A stretch of 64,000 bases of DNA from positions 57,941 to 121,940 of the forward strand of contig JAIRNH010000019.1 in NCBI GenBank assembly GCA_031258155.1, read 5' to 3'. The translations under genes were made by a program, and so were the position numbers. This document shows positions 50,254-59,501 of the stretch, piece by piece (position 1 is the stretch's first letter; the number at the start of each line of letters is the position of its first letter). The notes below the pieces were generated by a model that was given only the letters and a program-made list of their open reading frames with translations, searched no databases and was not told where the DNA came from. The DNA is from Helicobacteraceae bacterium. Its GTDB lineage: Bacteria; Campylobacterota; Campylobacteria; Campylobacterales; SZUA-545.

Positions 50254-51027
50254 CTAAAGCAAAATCAGCGCGCCGTCGCTAAGCGGTATCGCCTTTTTTG
50301 TGCGCTCAAAACTAGACAGCTCCCGTTTCAACGTCTCCATAAAATCGGGTTTGATATGGTTAACGTAAATAGTTACGTCCTCTCTCTTTAAACGTCCAAG
50401 CTCTTCGTTTAGCAGTTTCGGCGTTAAATGTCCGCTGTCTAAAGCGAGCTTTTCGTAATCGGACGGAAAAGACGCCTCGATAATGATCGAGGCTATATCC
50501 GTATCCTCGTTCAGTATGTCCCATATATTCGCGCATCTGCTAGTATCGGAGGTAAACATAATTTTTTTGCCCTCTTTTTCGATCACGTAACCGACGCTTT
50601 CAACGGCGTGATTGGTCTTAAACGGCGTTAGCTTAACGTCGTCAACCTCGTAGCATACGTTTGGCTCTATCTCGCGCATTATTATGACCGGATCGCTGGA
50701 GTTAAGTAGCGAGATCGCCGCGAAATTAGGCCATATCTCGTCGTTAAAAATATGTTTTTTAAGCGTTTTGACGGTGTGAGGCAAGCCGTATATATTGATC
50801 GGTCGATCGCGGGAGGCGAAAAAAGCGTCGATCAAAAACGGTAGATCCATAATATGATCGAGATGGCTGTGAGTTAGAAAAATATGATTGATCTCGTTTG
50901 CGCTAAATCCAAGCGGGCTTAATAGGTTTCCCGCGTCGATCGCTACGGAATCGCTGACCAGAAGAGAGGTCGTGGATTTATCGTTAAGCCGCCCCCCGTA
51001 AGCTCCCAGCATGGTTATGCCGCTCAT
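50254..51027 (-). CDS. Metallo-beta-lactamase-fold hydrolase, class II cyclic-nucleotide phosphodiesterase-like
   Basis: A 257-residue MBL-fold protein. Metal ligands: THSHLDHI (HxHxDH, about 52-57), a His in FKTNHAVES (about 137), Asp in FTSDTSRC and His in VNHIKPDF. The overall layout (LLVSDSVAIDAGNLLSPLG, then LTHSHLDHIMDLPFLID) fits the PDEase_II family of 3',5'-cyclic-AMP phosphodiesterases, though members may also cleave other phosphodiesters. Its start codon overlaps a small upstream ORF (ATGA). Confidence 0.85.
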   Translation of the reverse strand: MSGITMLGAYGGRLNDKSTTSLLVSDSVAIDAGNLLSPLGFSANEINHIFLTHSHLDHIMDLPFLIDAFFASRDRPINIYGLPHTVKTLKKHIFNDEIWPNFAAISLLNSSDPVIIMREIEPNVCYEVDDVKLTPFKTNHAVESVGYVIEKEGKKIMFTSDTSRCANIWDILNEDTDIASIIIEASFPSDYEKLALDSGHLTPKLLNEELGRLKREDVTIYVNHIKPDFMETLKRELSSFERTKKAIPLSDGALILL

Positions 51028-51188
51028 TTTAGCTCCCGTTTTTCACTAAACGCGCATATCGCGCCAACTATCAAAGGTAAATCCCGCAAAATCGCCGCGA
51101 ACGCCTTCGCTCGGTTTAACTCGAACGCTTTACAAACGGCGATCGCGCCCTCTCTTGACGGATTGCGAAATAATAGTATGACTTTCAT
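51024..51188 (-). CDS. Small ORF of unknown function upstream of the phosphodiesterase
   Basis: From ATG 51188 the ORF encodes 54 residues (begins MKVILLFRNPSREG, ends SEKRELK) and its TGA overlaps the phosphodiesterase ATG. The frame is open further upstream to 51248. No known domain; one hydrophobic stretch (LPLIVGAICAF). Overlap suggests coupling; the absence of a good ribosome binding site argues against. Low confidence. Confidence 0.35.
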   Translation of the reverse strand: MKVILLFRNPSREGAIAVCKAFELNRAKAFAAILRDLPLIVGAICAFSEKRELK

Positions 51189-51428
51189 AAGCGATAGGGC
51201 GCGACAAAACCGCGCAAACCTACGAAAACGTCTTTTGCCAGAAACCAAAGCGCCGAAATAACGGCGTAAAACGCGCGTAGGCGATAGGAAAGCGGGTATC
51301 CAGAGATATAGCGCCCGTTAGATTGGGGCGGATGGATAACGCGCGATCTTCTTTTCAGCTCGCGATACGCGCTCGCTACCGCGCTAGTCTTAAGTAGGTG
51401 GATTGCAGTGATAAGCGGTCAACTTCCG

Positions 51429-51826
51429 CCCCTAAAAAAGGCGTCTGTTTCGACGGCATTCTGGCAGATCGCGGGCGAGACCCCTCCCCCGTCCGAAAGA
51501 AAGGCGTTTGCTATTCGAAAAACGCTACCCTAAACGTCTTGAAAGGCGAGATCTCAATAAAAAAGGCGGCTTGCTATAAAAACGATGGCGCGCAAGCCGA
51601 AGGAACAAGCGAGACCCTCCAACAAAAAGGGGGCGTTTGCGCTTCGCGGGGTTTTGCCCTTGAGCGGAGCGGAGAGACCCCCCTAAGTCCAAAAATGTTT
51701 GCGCTATTGACGATACGCGCGGAAAAAGTCCCCGCTCCAAAAAAGCGTTTGTTTTCAGCGGCGCGGGCGCATATGCGGTTCATAAGCTCGCCTCGCCGCC
51801 GCGCGCTTCCAAAAAAGGCGCTAGTT
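51429..51826 (+). repeat. Seven-unit degenerate repeat, period about 63 bp, CCnAAAAAAGGCGTTTGC-like
   Basis: Units start at about 51431, 51493, 51553, 51619, 51689, 51737 and 51809. Each has C-C-(n)-poly-A then GGCGTYTGY; four are preceded by GCGAGACCC or GAGAYC at 10-20 bp. In the single long open frame (51398-51853, GTG start, 151 codons) the cores translate as PKKGVCF, RKKGVCY, IKKAACY, QKGGVCA, SPKMFA, PKKRLF and PKKALV, with spacing 63, 63, 66, 66, 48 and 72 bases, all multiples of three. Codon choice (CCC, TCC, GGG, AAG) is unlike neighbouring genes and there is no ribosome binding site. It may be a diverged repeat peptide or non-coding; see findings. Confidence 0.55.
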
Positions 51827-51853
51827 CGGCGCGAAGCTAATTATCCGCAATAG

Positions 51854-52131
51854 CAAACGCGGCGGCTTGTAGCTTTCTGGAAAGGATTAACGCGGCGCTA
51901 AGCGGATTTTGTCGCGATCATTCGTATCTCCTATTGGCGAGACGAGCGATAATTGACGGCGTTGGCGCGCGGCAACGATAAGCGCCGATAAAGCTTTGGC
52001 GTTAGTAGCCGTAGTATTGGCGCTTTTACCGAATCGTTGAACGCGACTTTCCAGAGGGGCGGCGCGAACAATCAATTGACTGTACGCGCCGCATAAAGAC
52101 AACTATCGCTTTGAATCAAAAACTTAAGACG
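51854..52131. other. Intergenic region downstream of cheW
   Basis: No supported gene. A 71-codon minus-strand frame (51887-52102) has no ribosome binding site and unusual composition. TAGCAAACGCGGCGGCTTGTA near 51851 resembles an inverted version of the repeat core to its left. Confidence 0.35.
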
Positions 52132-52632
52132 CTAAAAGGCGCGCTTAAACAGCGCCTCTATGCGCAGTATTGTGATAATGCTATCCTCGCGTTTGCCAAC
52201 GCCGTAGATATGATTATCGTCGCCGTCTAAGCTCTCCGGCGCCGGATCGATATCGGACTCTTTAAGACGAATCGTTTCGGTGAGTTTATCGATCACAAAA
52301 CCGCTTACCTGATTTTTGTTGCGAATCACAATAAAGCGCGTTTCGTCCGTATAAGAGGATCGCTGTTCGTTAAATTTACGTTTTAAATCGATTAGCGGAA
52401 GCACGTTGCCGCGCAGATTAAACACGCCCACCACATAATCCGGCGTGGACGGAACGCGGATCGCGGCTAGCGGCTTGATAATCTCTTGGATAGAGAGAAT
52501 TGGCACCGCAAACTCCTCCTCGTCCACCATAAAACAGACGAGTTGCACCACGTCTTCGTCGTGAGTAGGCGCGTTTTGCATTTTTTTTTGCTTCTGCTGA
52601 TTTTGTATAACCTGTTTTAATTGCTCGCTCAT
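52132..52632 (-). CDS. cheW: Chemotaxis coupling protein CheW
   Basis: A 166-residue CheW. After a short polar tail (SEQLKQVIQNQQKQKK) the CheW domain runs from about 27 with VCFMVDEEEFAVPILSIQEI, then VPSTPDYVVGVFNLRGNVLPLIDL and DKLTETIRLKESD, the standard pattern. It couples chemoreceptors to CheA. The ATG overlaps the cheA TGA (52629-52632). A nine-A run at codons 15-18 is the only slippery-looking sequence. Confidence 0.97.
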   Translation of the reverse strand: MSEQLKQVIQNQQKQKKMQNAPTHDEDVVQLVCFMVDEEEFAVPILSIQEIIKPLAAIRVPSTPDYVVGVFNLRGNVLPLIDLKRKFNEQRSSYTDETRFIVIRNKNQVSGFVIDKLTETIRLKESDIDPAPESLDGDDNHIYGVGKREDSIITILRIEALFKRAF

Positions 52633-54944
52633 GCCGTTAGCTCCGCGTTAAAATTGATGTTGCGCTTGACGACGTTCGTGAGATATTCGGGCGAATACGG
52701 TTTGGTGATGTATTCGGTCATGCCCGCCTCCACGCCGCGCATGCGATCGGTCTTGCCCGAGCGCGAGGTTACCGCGATAAGCGGCATATGTTTGAAGCGG
52801 CTGTATTTGCGAATCTCGCCGGCAAGCGTATATCCGTCCATTTTGGGCATCTCGATATCGATAAGGCAGGCGTCAAATTCATGCTCTACGCCTTTGACTA
52901 TGCCTAAAGCCTCCACGCCGTCCGCCGCCTCGATAATCGTTAATCCGAGCGGAGCGATCGACTGGCGCATAATCGCGCGATCGGTTTTGGAATCGTCAAC
53001 GATTAGTATTTTGTAGTCGCTCGATTTGCTCTTGGTTTTTGCCTTCGCCGTTTTAGCGGCTAATTTCGTCGCCGCGCTAGGCTTGGTCTTTTTCGCCATA
53101 TTCATCAGCGCCGCCACATCGACAATCAGCGTTACGCCGCCGTCGCCGCGAACGGTCGCGCCCGCGATCCCTTCGATACCCTGTAGATACTCGCCAAGCG
53201 ATTTGATAACGATCTCTTCCTGTCCCACCAGCGCGTCTACGATCAAACCCAGCTTGCTTTCGGCAAGCCCTAACACCACCACGTAGGTGTATTCGCCGCC
53301 GTCGATCACCTGTTCGACGCGGAAAATATCGGAGAGTTTAACAAGACTTAGCACCTCGTCGCGCAGTCTCATCACCGATCGCCCCTCGACGCTAAATATA
53401 TCGTCCTCGTTTATGCGCACGGTTTCAAGCACGGAGCTTAACGGGATAGCGTAATACTCCTCTTGCGCGCCGACCATCAACGACTGAATAATCGCCAGCG
53501 TAAGCGGGATTTTCAGCTTGATCACCGTTCCCTTGCCAAGCTCGGAATCCACCTCGATAATGCCGTTTAGTTTTTCGATATTGGTTTTTACGACGTCCAT
53601 ACCCACGCCGCGACCAGAAACGTTGGTAACCTTTGCCGCCGTAGATAAGCCTGCTTTGAAAATTAGCGCGTAAGCCTCTTTTTGGCTCATCGCGTCCGCT
53701 TCTTTTTCGCCGATCAGCCCCTTTTCAAGCGCTTTGGACTTTAGCAGATCTGCGTCCAGCCCTTTGCCGTCGTCGGCGATCTCCACGACAATGCTGTTGC
53801 CTTCGTTATAGGCTTTTAGCTCCACTTTGCCCGTTTCCGGTTTGCCAAGTTTAACGCGCGTCTCCGTCGTCTCTATGCCGTGATCGGCGCTGTTGCGGAT
53901 AATATGCACCAGCGGATCGCCGATCACCTCGACGATCGATTTGTCCATTTCGGTCTCTTCGCCGGTGATCTGCAGATCGATCTTTTTGTTTAGCTCGCGC
54001 GCTAGATCGCGAATCATTCGCGGAAACTTGTTGAACACCTTGCCGATCGCCAGCATTCTCGTTTTCATAACGGCGGTTTGCAGATCGGTCGTTACCATCG
54101 ATATAGAGCTAACGACTTGATTTAGCTCCTCCAAAAACTTCTCGCCCTCGTAGCGCTCCTCTACGTCGTCGTAAATTTTAAGTAGGCGGTTCTTGCCTAA
54201 CACAAGTTCGCCGATTAGGTTCATCAGGTGATCTAGGCGATTAACGTCAACGCGGATCGTCTGCTCGATCATCGACTCGCCGCTTTTATCGTCCGCTCGC
54301 TTAACGGCGGGCGCGGTTTTGGCGCCCGTCGGAGCTTGAGCGGGTTCTTGCGGAGGGGTAGGCGCTTGCGGCGCGACGACGGTTTTGGCTTCGCGTCGCT
54401 GTTTATCCTCCGCTTGACGGATCGCCAACAATCTCGCGATCTCGTCTTCGACCTCTTTATCGCTTAATTTGGAGTAATCCGGCTCCGCCTCGCCGCTTGG
54501 CGCGGGCGGCGGCGGGGTAGGCGCTTGCGGCGCGGCTACCGCAGGGTTCTGCCCTTTGCTTATAGCGTCTAGTTTCGCGACGATAGCGTCGATCGCAAGC
54601 CCGTGATCTTTGTCCGTTCCCGTATCGCGGATTTTTATAAGTAGCGATTTCATCGCGTCGATCGACTCTAGCACCACGTCCATTACGCTCGCGTCGATAT
54701 TAAGCTCGCCTTTGCGGGCTATATTCAACACGTCTTCCATGTGGTGCGTCAGGTGCGTAAGCGCGTCGAAATTCAAAAACGACGACGATCCTTTAATGGT
54801 ATGCGCGACGCGGAAAATGCCGTTTAGCAGATCTAGATCGTCCGGTCTAGTTTCAAGCTCGACCAGGTCTTGGTCGAGCTTCTCGATCATCTCAAAAGCT
54901 TCTAATAAAAAGTCTTGCGTTAATTCCTGTAGTTCGTCCATCAC
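52629..54944 (-). CDS. cheA: Chemotaxis histidine kinase CheA with C-terminal receiver (CheAY)
   Basis: A 771-residue hybrid. HPt domain about 5-105 with phospho-His 48 in RVAHTIKGSSSFL; Pro/Ala-rich linkers and P2-like region about 145-230; dimerisation helices about 240-310 (MNLIGELVLGKNRLL); ATPase about 320-470 with N-box LVHIIRNSADHGIE, VEIADDGKGLDADLL and GRGVGMDVVK; CheW-like domain about 475-605; then receiver about 645-765 with IVDDSKTDRA, DACLIDIEMPKMDGY and YITKPYSPE. The fused receiver is the epsilonproteobacterial form. Order cheV-cheA-cheW is conserved in that group. Confidence 0.98.
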   Translation of the reverse strand: MMDELQELTQDFLLEAFEMIEKLDQDLVELETRPDDLDLLNGIFRVAHTIKGSSSFLNFDALTHLTHHMEDVLNIARKGELNIDASVMDVVLESIDAMKSLLIKIRDTGTDKDHGLAIDAIVAKLDAISKGQNPAVAAPQAPTPPPPAPSGEAEPDYSKLSDKEVEDEIARLLAIRQAEDKQRREAKTVVAPQAPTPPQEPAQAPTGAKTAPAVKRADDKSGESMIEQTIRVDVNRLDHLMNLIGELVLGKNRLLKIYDDVEERYEGEKFLEELNQVVSSISMVTTDLQTAVMKTRMLAIGKVFNKFPRMIRDLARELNKKIDLQITGEETEMDKSIVEVIGDPLVHIIRNSADHGIETTETRVKLGKPETGKVELKAYNEGNSIVVEIADDGKGLDADLLKSKALEKGLIGEKEADAMSQKEAYALIFKAGLSTAAKVTNVSGRGVGMDVVKTNIEKLNGIIEVDSELGKGTVIKLKIPLTLAIIQSLMVGAQEEYYAIPLSSVLETVRINEDDIFSVEGRSVMRLRDEVLSLVKLSDIFRVEQVIDGGEYTYVVVLGLAESKLGLIVDALVGQEEIVIKSLGEYLQGIEGIAGATVRGDGGVTLIVDVAALMNMAKKTKPSAATKLAAKTAKAKTKSKSSDYKILIVDDSKTDRAIMRQSIAPLGLTIIEAADGVEALGIVKGVEHEFDACLIDIEMPKMDGYTLAGEIRKYSRFKHMPLIAVTSRSGKTDRMRGVEAGMTEYITKPYSPEYLTNVVKRNINFNAELTA

Positions 54945-54950
54945 GTTTCC

Positions 54951-55904
54951 TCATTCTTGTTTGGCGTGGTTTTTAATAACGCGAACAATCTCCTCCACAA
55001 ATTTGCTCGCGTCGAATTTGACGAGATAACTCTCGCCGCCCGCCGCTTTTCCGCGATTATCGCTCGAACGATCGCTGATCGACGAGTTAAATACGATCGG
55101 GATCGCCTGAAAACGCGCGTCGTCTTTCATACGCGCGGCGAAATGAAAGCCGTCCATACGCGGCATCTCCACGTCGGAAACGATAACGCGTAGCTCGGAG
55201 ACAATCGTATCGTTTAATTTATCATACAACTCGTCTAATTTCGTAAGCGCGTCGGTTCCATCGACGGCTTCAATAACGCGCATGCCCATCTTTTCAAGCG
55301 CGTTTTTGACGATCTTGCGCGCCGTAGCGCTGTCGTCAATCACCATCGCCGAACCGTCGAAGCGCTCCACCTCTTGATCAACGTTGATTGTCGGGCGGTA
55401 AAGCCCTAAATCTTTCACGATGCTTTCAAAATCAAGAATCAGTAGCACGCTGTCGTCTTCGATCTTGGTTACTCCCGTAACCTTGTTGTGATCAAGCGAT
55501 CCCTCCTCGCCGCTTGAAAAGGTGGCGGGTTCTATGTCCGCCCAGCTAATGCGTCTAATACGTTTAGCCTCGCTAACGATAAAACCTACCAGTATCCTGC
55601 TAAATTCGGCGATAATTACGCGGGATTGGGAGCGATTTTTTTCCGGCGTGGTTATGCCCATCCATTTGGCGAGATTAACCACCGGAATCACTACGCCGCG
55701 CAGATCAAAAATACCCTCGATATAATCAGGCGCGCCCGGAAGCTCGGTCAGTTGGGGAATTTTAATAATCTCCCTCACTTTGGCGACGTTTACTCCGTAT
55801 ATGCCTTCATACACCCGATCTCCCGCTTGCTTGTATATTCTAAAATCTACCAGCTCCATCTCGTTAGAACTTGTTTTCAGAACGGTTGCCGCGAGGTCCG
55901 CCAT
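54951..55904 (-). CDS. cheV: Chemotaxis protein CheV (CheW-receiver fusion)
   Basis: A 317-residue protein: CheW domain about 15-160 (FRIYKQAGDRVYEGIYGVNV, VREIIKIPQLTELPGAPDYI, and GIFDLRGVVIPVVNLAKWMG) followed by a receiver domain about 180-310 with MVIDDSATARKIV, VIVSDVEMPRMDGFHF and a Lys in SYLVKFDAS. It acts as a scaffold like CheW whose coupling is tuned by phosphorylation, aiding adaptation. Six bp before cheA. Confidence 0.97.
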   Translation of the reverse strand: MADLAATVLKTSSNEMELVDFRIYKQAGDRVYEGIYGVNVAKVREIIKIPQLTELPGAPDYIEGIFDLRGVVIPVVNLAKWMGITTPEKNRSQSRVIIAEFSRILVGFIVSEAKRIRRISWADIEPATFSSGEEGSLDHNKVTGVTKIEDDSVLLILDFESIVKDLGLYRPTINVDQEVERFDGSAMVIDDSATARKIVKNALEKMGMRVIEAVDGTDALTKLDELYDKLNDTIVSELRVIVSDVEMPRMDGFHFAARMKDDARFQAIPIVFNSSISDRSSDNRGKAAGGESYLVKFDASKFVEEIVRVIKNHAKQE

Positions 55905-55910
55905 TTTCCA

Positions 55911-56690
55911 TTACTCCAATTTCTCTTCGCGTAAAACCACGCCTTCTTTGTTTGATTGTATCCGAAGAAAACTTTTTTCGCAAGCAAACGACGCAATATT
56001 ATAATAAACGCAATTTCGCGGCGCGAAAGGGTTTTCTCTAGAACTAAATCGGCAGTTTTGATGAAAATGTCCTTCGATCGTAACGTCCGCCGAACAAATT
56101 AAATCGCCAATTTTTTGAAAGCGCCGCCGTTTAAAATTGGGAATGTCGTATTTCAACCGCTTTGTAAACTGCCGTCTTTCTATCGATTTAAGCAGACGAT
56201 TATCCCAAAAGTTGAGACTGAAAAAATGCGTAAGCCACAGTCCGATAGTCGTTCGCATAAACGCGGCGTAAATCGCGTAGCGAAGTTCGACGCGAAAATC
56301 GCCGTGAAGAAGCCAAACGCGATAACCCTCGAAGTTAAACGGCTTGGGTTGATCGCGCTTTTCGACGATATGGATCGCTCTATCAAGCGCGCCGCGAAGC
56401 ATAAAATCGTGATTGCCCTCGAAATACCACGTCTCGACCCCGCTCGCGGCGATCTTGTTGATCGCCTCGATCAACGCTTTGTTGCGCTCTTTGGAGTAGG
56501 CTAGTTTTCCAATAAGCAGATCGCTTATATCGCCCATCAAAAAGAGCTGGCGCGTCTGTATATCGCCGCGCGCGATCGCCTCTAGCGGCGCTAAAACCTC
56601 CGTTCGTCCAAGCGGGTTGTAGTGAGAATCCGCCAAAAATATCGCGCCTTCCGCAATATCGGGCGCGCCTTTGAAGGGATCACGGCGCAT
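55911..56690 (-). CDS. LpxH-like calcineurin-type phosphatase (UDP-2,3-diacylglucosamine diphosphatase family)
   Basis: A 259-residue metallophosphoesterase. Metal motifs: LADSHYN (normally DxH), FLMGDISDLL, YFEGNHDFML, LLHGDFR and the final GHFHQN. This set and the size fit LpxH-related proteins, which hydrolyse UDP-2,3-diacylglucosamine to lipid X in lipid A synthesis. The intervening helical segment (IYAAFMRTTIGLWLTHFF) is the hydrophobic cap that binds acyl chains in LpxH. Overlaps argC by 11 bp, so both share a transcript. Other substrates cannot be excluded. Confidence 0.8.
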   Translation of the reverse strand: MRRDPFKGAPDIAEGAIFLADSHYNPLGRTEVLAPLEAIARGDIQTRQLFLMGDISDLLIGKLAYSKERNKALIEAINKIAASGVETWYFEGNHDFMLRGALDRAIHIVEKRDQPKPFNFEGYRVWLLHGDFRVELRYAIYAAFMRTTIGLWLTHFFSLNFWDNRLLKSIERRQFTKRLKYDIPNFKRRRFQKIGDLICSADVTIEGHFHQNCRFSSRENPFAPRNCVYYNIASFACEKSFLRIQSNKEGVVLREEKLE

Positions 56691-57702
56691 AGGCGATTAC
56701 GGGAAGCGCCGTTTCGTATGGCAAAGCGGCGACAAGATTGGCGTTCGCGACCGCCGAGCTTGCGGCGCCGCGCAGCAGATTATCGATCGCCGTTTGGACA
56801 AGGAGCGCGTCGCCTTTAACGCGGGCGAAAAGATCGCAGTAGTGCGTTCCAGCGACCCATTTAATCTGAACGCTTTCCTCTCGAACGCGCACAAAGGCGT
56901 TATCGGCGTAAAACTCGCGCGCCGTTTGCGTCGGATCGTCGATCGGCGTTTTTAAGCGCAGATAGACGGAGGCGAGCATTCCGCGCGTAATCGGCAGTAG
57001 GTGCGGCGCGAAAACGATCGAAATCGGCGTTTTTGCCGCGACGGATAGTTTTTCCTCAATCTCCGGCGCGTGGCGATGGACGATCGGGCTGTAGGTGAAA
57101 CAGTTTTCATTGACGGTTACAAAGTGCGTGCGTTCGACGCACTGCTTGCCCGCGCCGGAGACGCCGCTTTTCGCGTCGATAATAATAGGCGCGCTTAAAT
57201 CCGTATAGGGCAGAAAGGGTAACGCCGCCAAAATCGACGCGGTGGGATAACAGCCCGGATTGGCGATCAGTTTGGCGTTCGCGATCGCTTCGCTTCCGAC
57301 AAGCTCGGGCAGACCGTAGATCGCCGATCGCAAATTTTCCGCGTCGTCGTGCGAAACGCCGTATGTATTCTCGTAAGTCGCCTGTTCTAGGCGGTAATCG
57401 GCGGAGAGATCGACGACTTTTACGCCTCGCGCTATAAGCTCTTTAGCCAGAGCCGCCGCGCGTTTATGCGGAACGGCGAGAAAGGCGATCTTAGCGCTAG
57501 CGGCGATCGCGCTTGGATCGCTTTTTTGTATGTTAGCGTCGATAACGCCGCGCAAACTTGGGTGCGCCTCTTGCGCCGCTATAGCGCCTTCGCTTCCGCC
57601 TAGAAACGCGATCTCAAAATACGGGTGGTTCAGCAAAATCTTGATCAATTCCAAGCCGGTATAGCCGCTCGCGCCGATCACGGCTACGGGGATTTTACTC
57701 AT
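56680..57702 (-). CDS. argC: N-acetyl-gamma-glutamyl-phosphate reductase
   Basis: A 340-residue dehydrogenase of arginine synthesis, reducing N-acetylglutamyl phosphate to the semialdehyde with NADPH. Motifs: VAVIGASGYTGLELIKIL (nucleotide site), FLAVPHKRAAALAKEL, VVDLSADYRL, the catalytic Cys in IANPGCYPTAS (about 145) and HRHAPEIEEKL. Length matches the family. The 3' end overlaps the LpxH-like gene; 51 bp separate it from dut. Confidence 0.97.
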   Translation of the reverse strand: MSKIPVAVIGASGYTGLELIKILLNHPYFEIAFLGGSEGAIAAQEAHPSLRGVIDANIQKSDPSAIAASAKIAFLAVPHKRAAALAKELIARGVKVVDLSADYRLEQATYENTYGVSHDDAENLRSAIYGLPELVGSEAIANAKLIANPGCYPTASILAALPFLPYTDLSAPIIIDAKSGVSGAGKQCVERTHFVTVNENCFTYSPIVHRHAPEIEEKLSVAAKTPISIVFAPHLLPITRGMLASVYLRLKTPIDDPTQTAREFYADNAFVRVREESVQIKWVAGTHYCDLFARVKGDALLVQTAIDNLLRGAASSAVANANLVAALPYETALPVIAYAP

Positions 57703-57753
57703 ATTTCAGCGCTCCTAAAACCGGCGGCGCGGATCGCGTTCGCGCGATCTTGC

Positions 57754-58191
57754 TCATATTCCCGTGCTCCCGAAGCCGCCCGCGCCGCGTCTGGTTTCGT
57801 CTAGTTCGTCCGTCGTCTCGAAATCGGCGCGCAGAACGGAGGCGATAATCGCCTGAGCGATCCGATCGCCCTTATTGATCTTGAATGTTTGCCGATCGGC
57901 GTTAAACAGGATAATCATCAACTCGCCGCGATAGTCGCTATCGACGGTGCCGGGGGTATTCAGCACGGTAACGCCATGCTTTAGCGCTAGCCCGCTTCTT
58001 GGGCGCACCTGCAACTCGTAGCCGATCGGCAGCGCGATCGCAAGCCCCGTTCTTACCAGCGCCCGATCTCCCGAAGCGATCTCCGTATCCTCCAGAGCGT
58101 GCAGATCAAAGCCCGCCGCGTTGGCGCTCTGATATTGCGGAATCAGCGCGTCGGGACTTAGCCGCCTAACGCGAATAATCGGATTAGCCAA
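57754..58191 (-). CDS. dut: Deoxyuridine 5'-triphosphate nucleotidohydrolase
   Basis: A 145-residue trimeric dUTPase that destroys dUTP and supplies dUMP. All five family motifs are present: AAGFDLHAL, VRPRSGLALKHGV, NTPGTVDSDYRGEL, GDRIAQAII and the C-terminal arm RRGAGGFGSTG. Start TTG 58191 is chosen because AAGGAG lies seven bases upstream and it gives the usual length; the open frame extends to 58236 but that adds a non-homologous stretch. Confidence 0.95.
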   Translation of the reverse strand: MANPIIRVRRLSPDALIPQYQSANAAGFDLHALEDTEIASGDRALVRTGLAIALPIGYELQVRPRSGLALKHGVTVLNTPGTVDSDYRGELMIILFNADRQTFKINKGDRIAQAIIASVLRADFETTDELDETRRGAGGFGSTGI

Positions 58192-58314
58192 AAGCGATCT
58201 CCTTGCGATGAATCGAGGCGGTTTCAAACTCGTCAATTCCGCTTGGCGCGTTCGCGCGTTCGTTTCGTCGCTCCGACTTTTGAGCGAAAACTTTAGCCGC
58301 CTTGTTTTTTCGGA

Positions 58315-59466
58315 TCACTTTCGCACCTGCTCTTTTAGCGTTCTCGCGACCGCGCGATCGAAGCTGTCGCCCTTGGGCGACTCTTTCGCCGCCGCCTGCG
58401 CGATAAAAGCGTCTCGCTTCGCGATCGCCGCCGCAAGCTCTTTAGAGAGCGTCTCGCGCGCTTTAATCTGTTTGTCGATAAACGCCTCTTTCTCTTTCGC
58501 CGTCATCTTGCGCATATTTTCGGGCAGCTTATCGGAGGCGATATCCTCTAGCTTTATCCGCTTGGCTTCGATTTCCTCTACCAGATCGCCGCCGCCCGTT
58601 ATTACGCCCAAGCCGTCGCTTTGATTATTGACAAATTTTGAGGTTTCAGCCGCGATGGACGGGCTCGCCTCGCTATAGGAATCGATCTTGTCTTGCGCGA
58701 TCTCGCGCTCCCTAGCCGCTCCGTAAGGAATTACAGTGGAGTTTAGCTTGCGTTGAATAATGATAATCTCGTCGTCGTAGGGCGTTTCGATCACAATCAC
58801 CCGCCCGCCGTCTTGCGGGATCGCTATATACTCTCCCTTGCCAAGCCGCGCGATTTCACGCCAGATTACCCGCGTGGAGTCTAACTCGCCCGCCTGAACG
58901 GCGTTTATGATAATGCCGCGTTGATTCGCCTCCGCTATGACCTGCGGATATTTGCGATCTTGCTTGTAGTCCATATGCGGCGGCGCGTCGCCCACGAGGA
59001 AAATAATGCGCGTTCCGACTTTCGTTTCCGTCCAGCCCATCTTTGTTACGGCTATATCCAACGCCTCGTTTACCGATTCGGGCATGTCGCCGCCGCCCGC
59101 GGCTTCAAAAGCTAAAAGTTTGGCGTAAATATCCTGCGCGTCGGCTGTGAGCGGATAGTAGCGAACGACGTATTCGTCGCCTATATCCCGATAGCCGATC
59201 AGCCCTAAGCGAATATGCGCGTTGGGGTTTTGATCGATAATCGCGTTGGCGATCGACCATATTTTGCGTTTTGCCCCGTCGATTAAGTTTGCCATCGATC
59301 CCGTCGTATCCAACACAAACGCGACGTCGACCAACGTTTTATCGGGAGTTGGTTTTACTACGTCGATCGCGTTCGCGCTAAGCGCCGAAAACGCGATCGT
59401 AGCCAACGCGACCGTTATTTTTGTTCTTATCGTCGCCGCGATAGCGGTTTTTGCCTTTGCTATCAT
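58315..59466 (-). CDS. Secreted von Willebrand factor A domain protein
   Basis: A 383-residue exported protein. ATG 59466 (AAAGGA upstream) begins a long signal peptide ending SANA near residue 37. The VWA domain, about 48-230, starts VDVAFVLDTTGSMANLIDGA, a MIDAS of the D-x-T-G-S type, with a second metal segment GGGDMPESVNEAL (about 130). The C-terminal third is highly charged and Ala/Lys/Glu-rich, probably coiled coil. VWA domains mediate metal-dependent protein binding; the partner is unknown. The stop of greA is 36 bp upstream of the start, so the two may be co-transcribed. Confidence 0.85.
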   Translation of the reverse strand: MIAKAKTAIAATIRTKITVALATIAFSALSANAIDVVKPTPDKTLVDVAFVLDTTGSMANLIDGAKRKIWSIANAIIDQNPNAHIRLGLIGYRDIGDEYVVRYYPLTADAQDIYAKLLAFEAAGGGDMPESVNEALDIAVTKMGWTETKVGTRIIFLVGDAPPHMDYKQDRKYPQVIAEANQRGIIINAVQAGELDSTRVIWREIARLGKGEYIAIPQDGGRVIVIETPYDDEIIIIQRKLNSTVIPYGAAREREIAQDKIDSYSEASPSIAAETSKFVNNQSDGLGVITGGGDLVEEIEAKRIKLEDIASDKLPENMRKMTAKEKEAFIDKQIKARETLSKELAAAIAKRDAFIAQAAAKESPKGDSFDRAVARTLKEQVRK

Positions 59467-59501
59467 CGTTTTATCCTTTCGTTTCGTCGTTTGATCGCCT
59501 C

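Noticed and set aside
51429..51826. Considered a CRISPR array
   Set aside because: Cores are short and degenerate, the spacing is irregular in length but always a multiple of three in frame, and no cas genes are present.
51887..52102. 71-codon minus-strand ORF downstream of cheW
   Set aside because: No ribosome binding site, no recognisable features, and composition not matching neighbouring genes.
52570..52579. Nine-A run in cheW considered as a phase-variation tract
   Set aside because: A runs of this length are common by chance in Lys codons here and the gene is core chemotaxis; the frame is normal.
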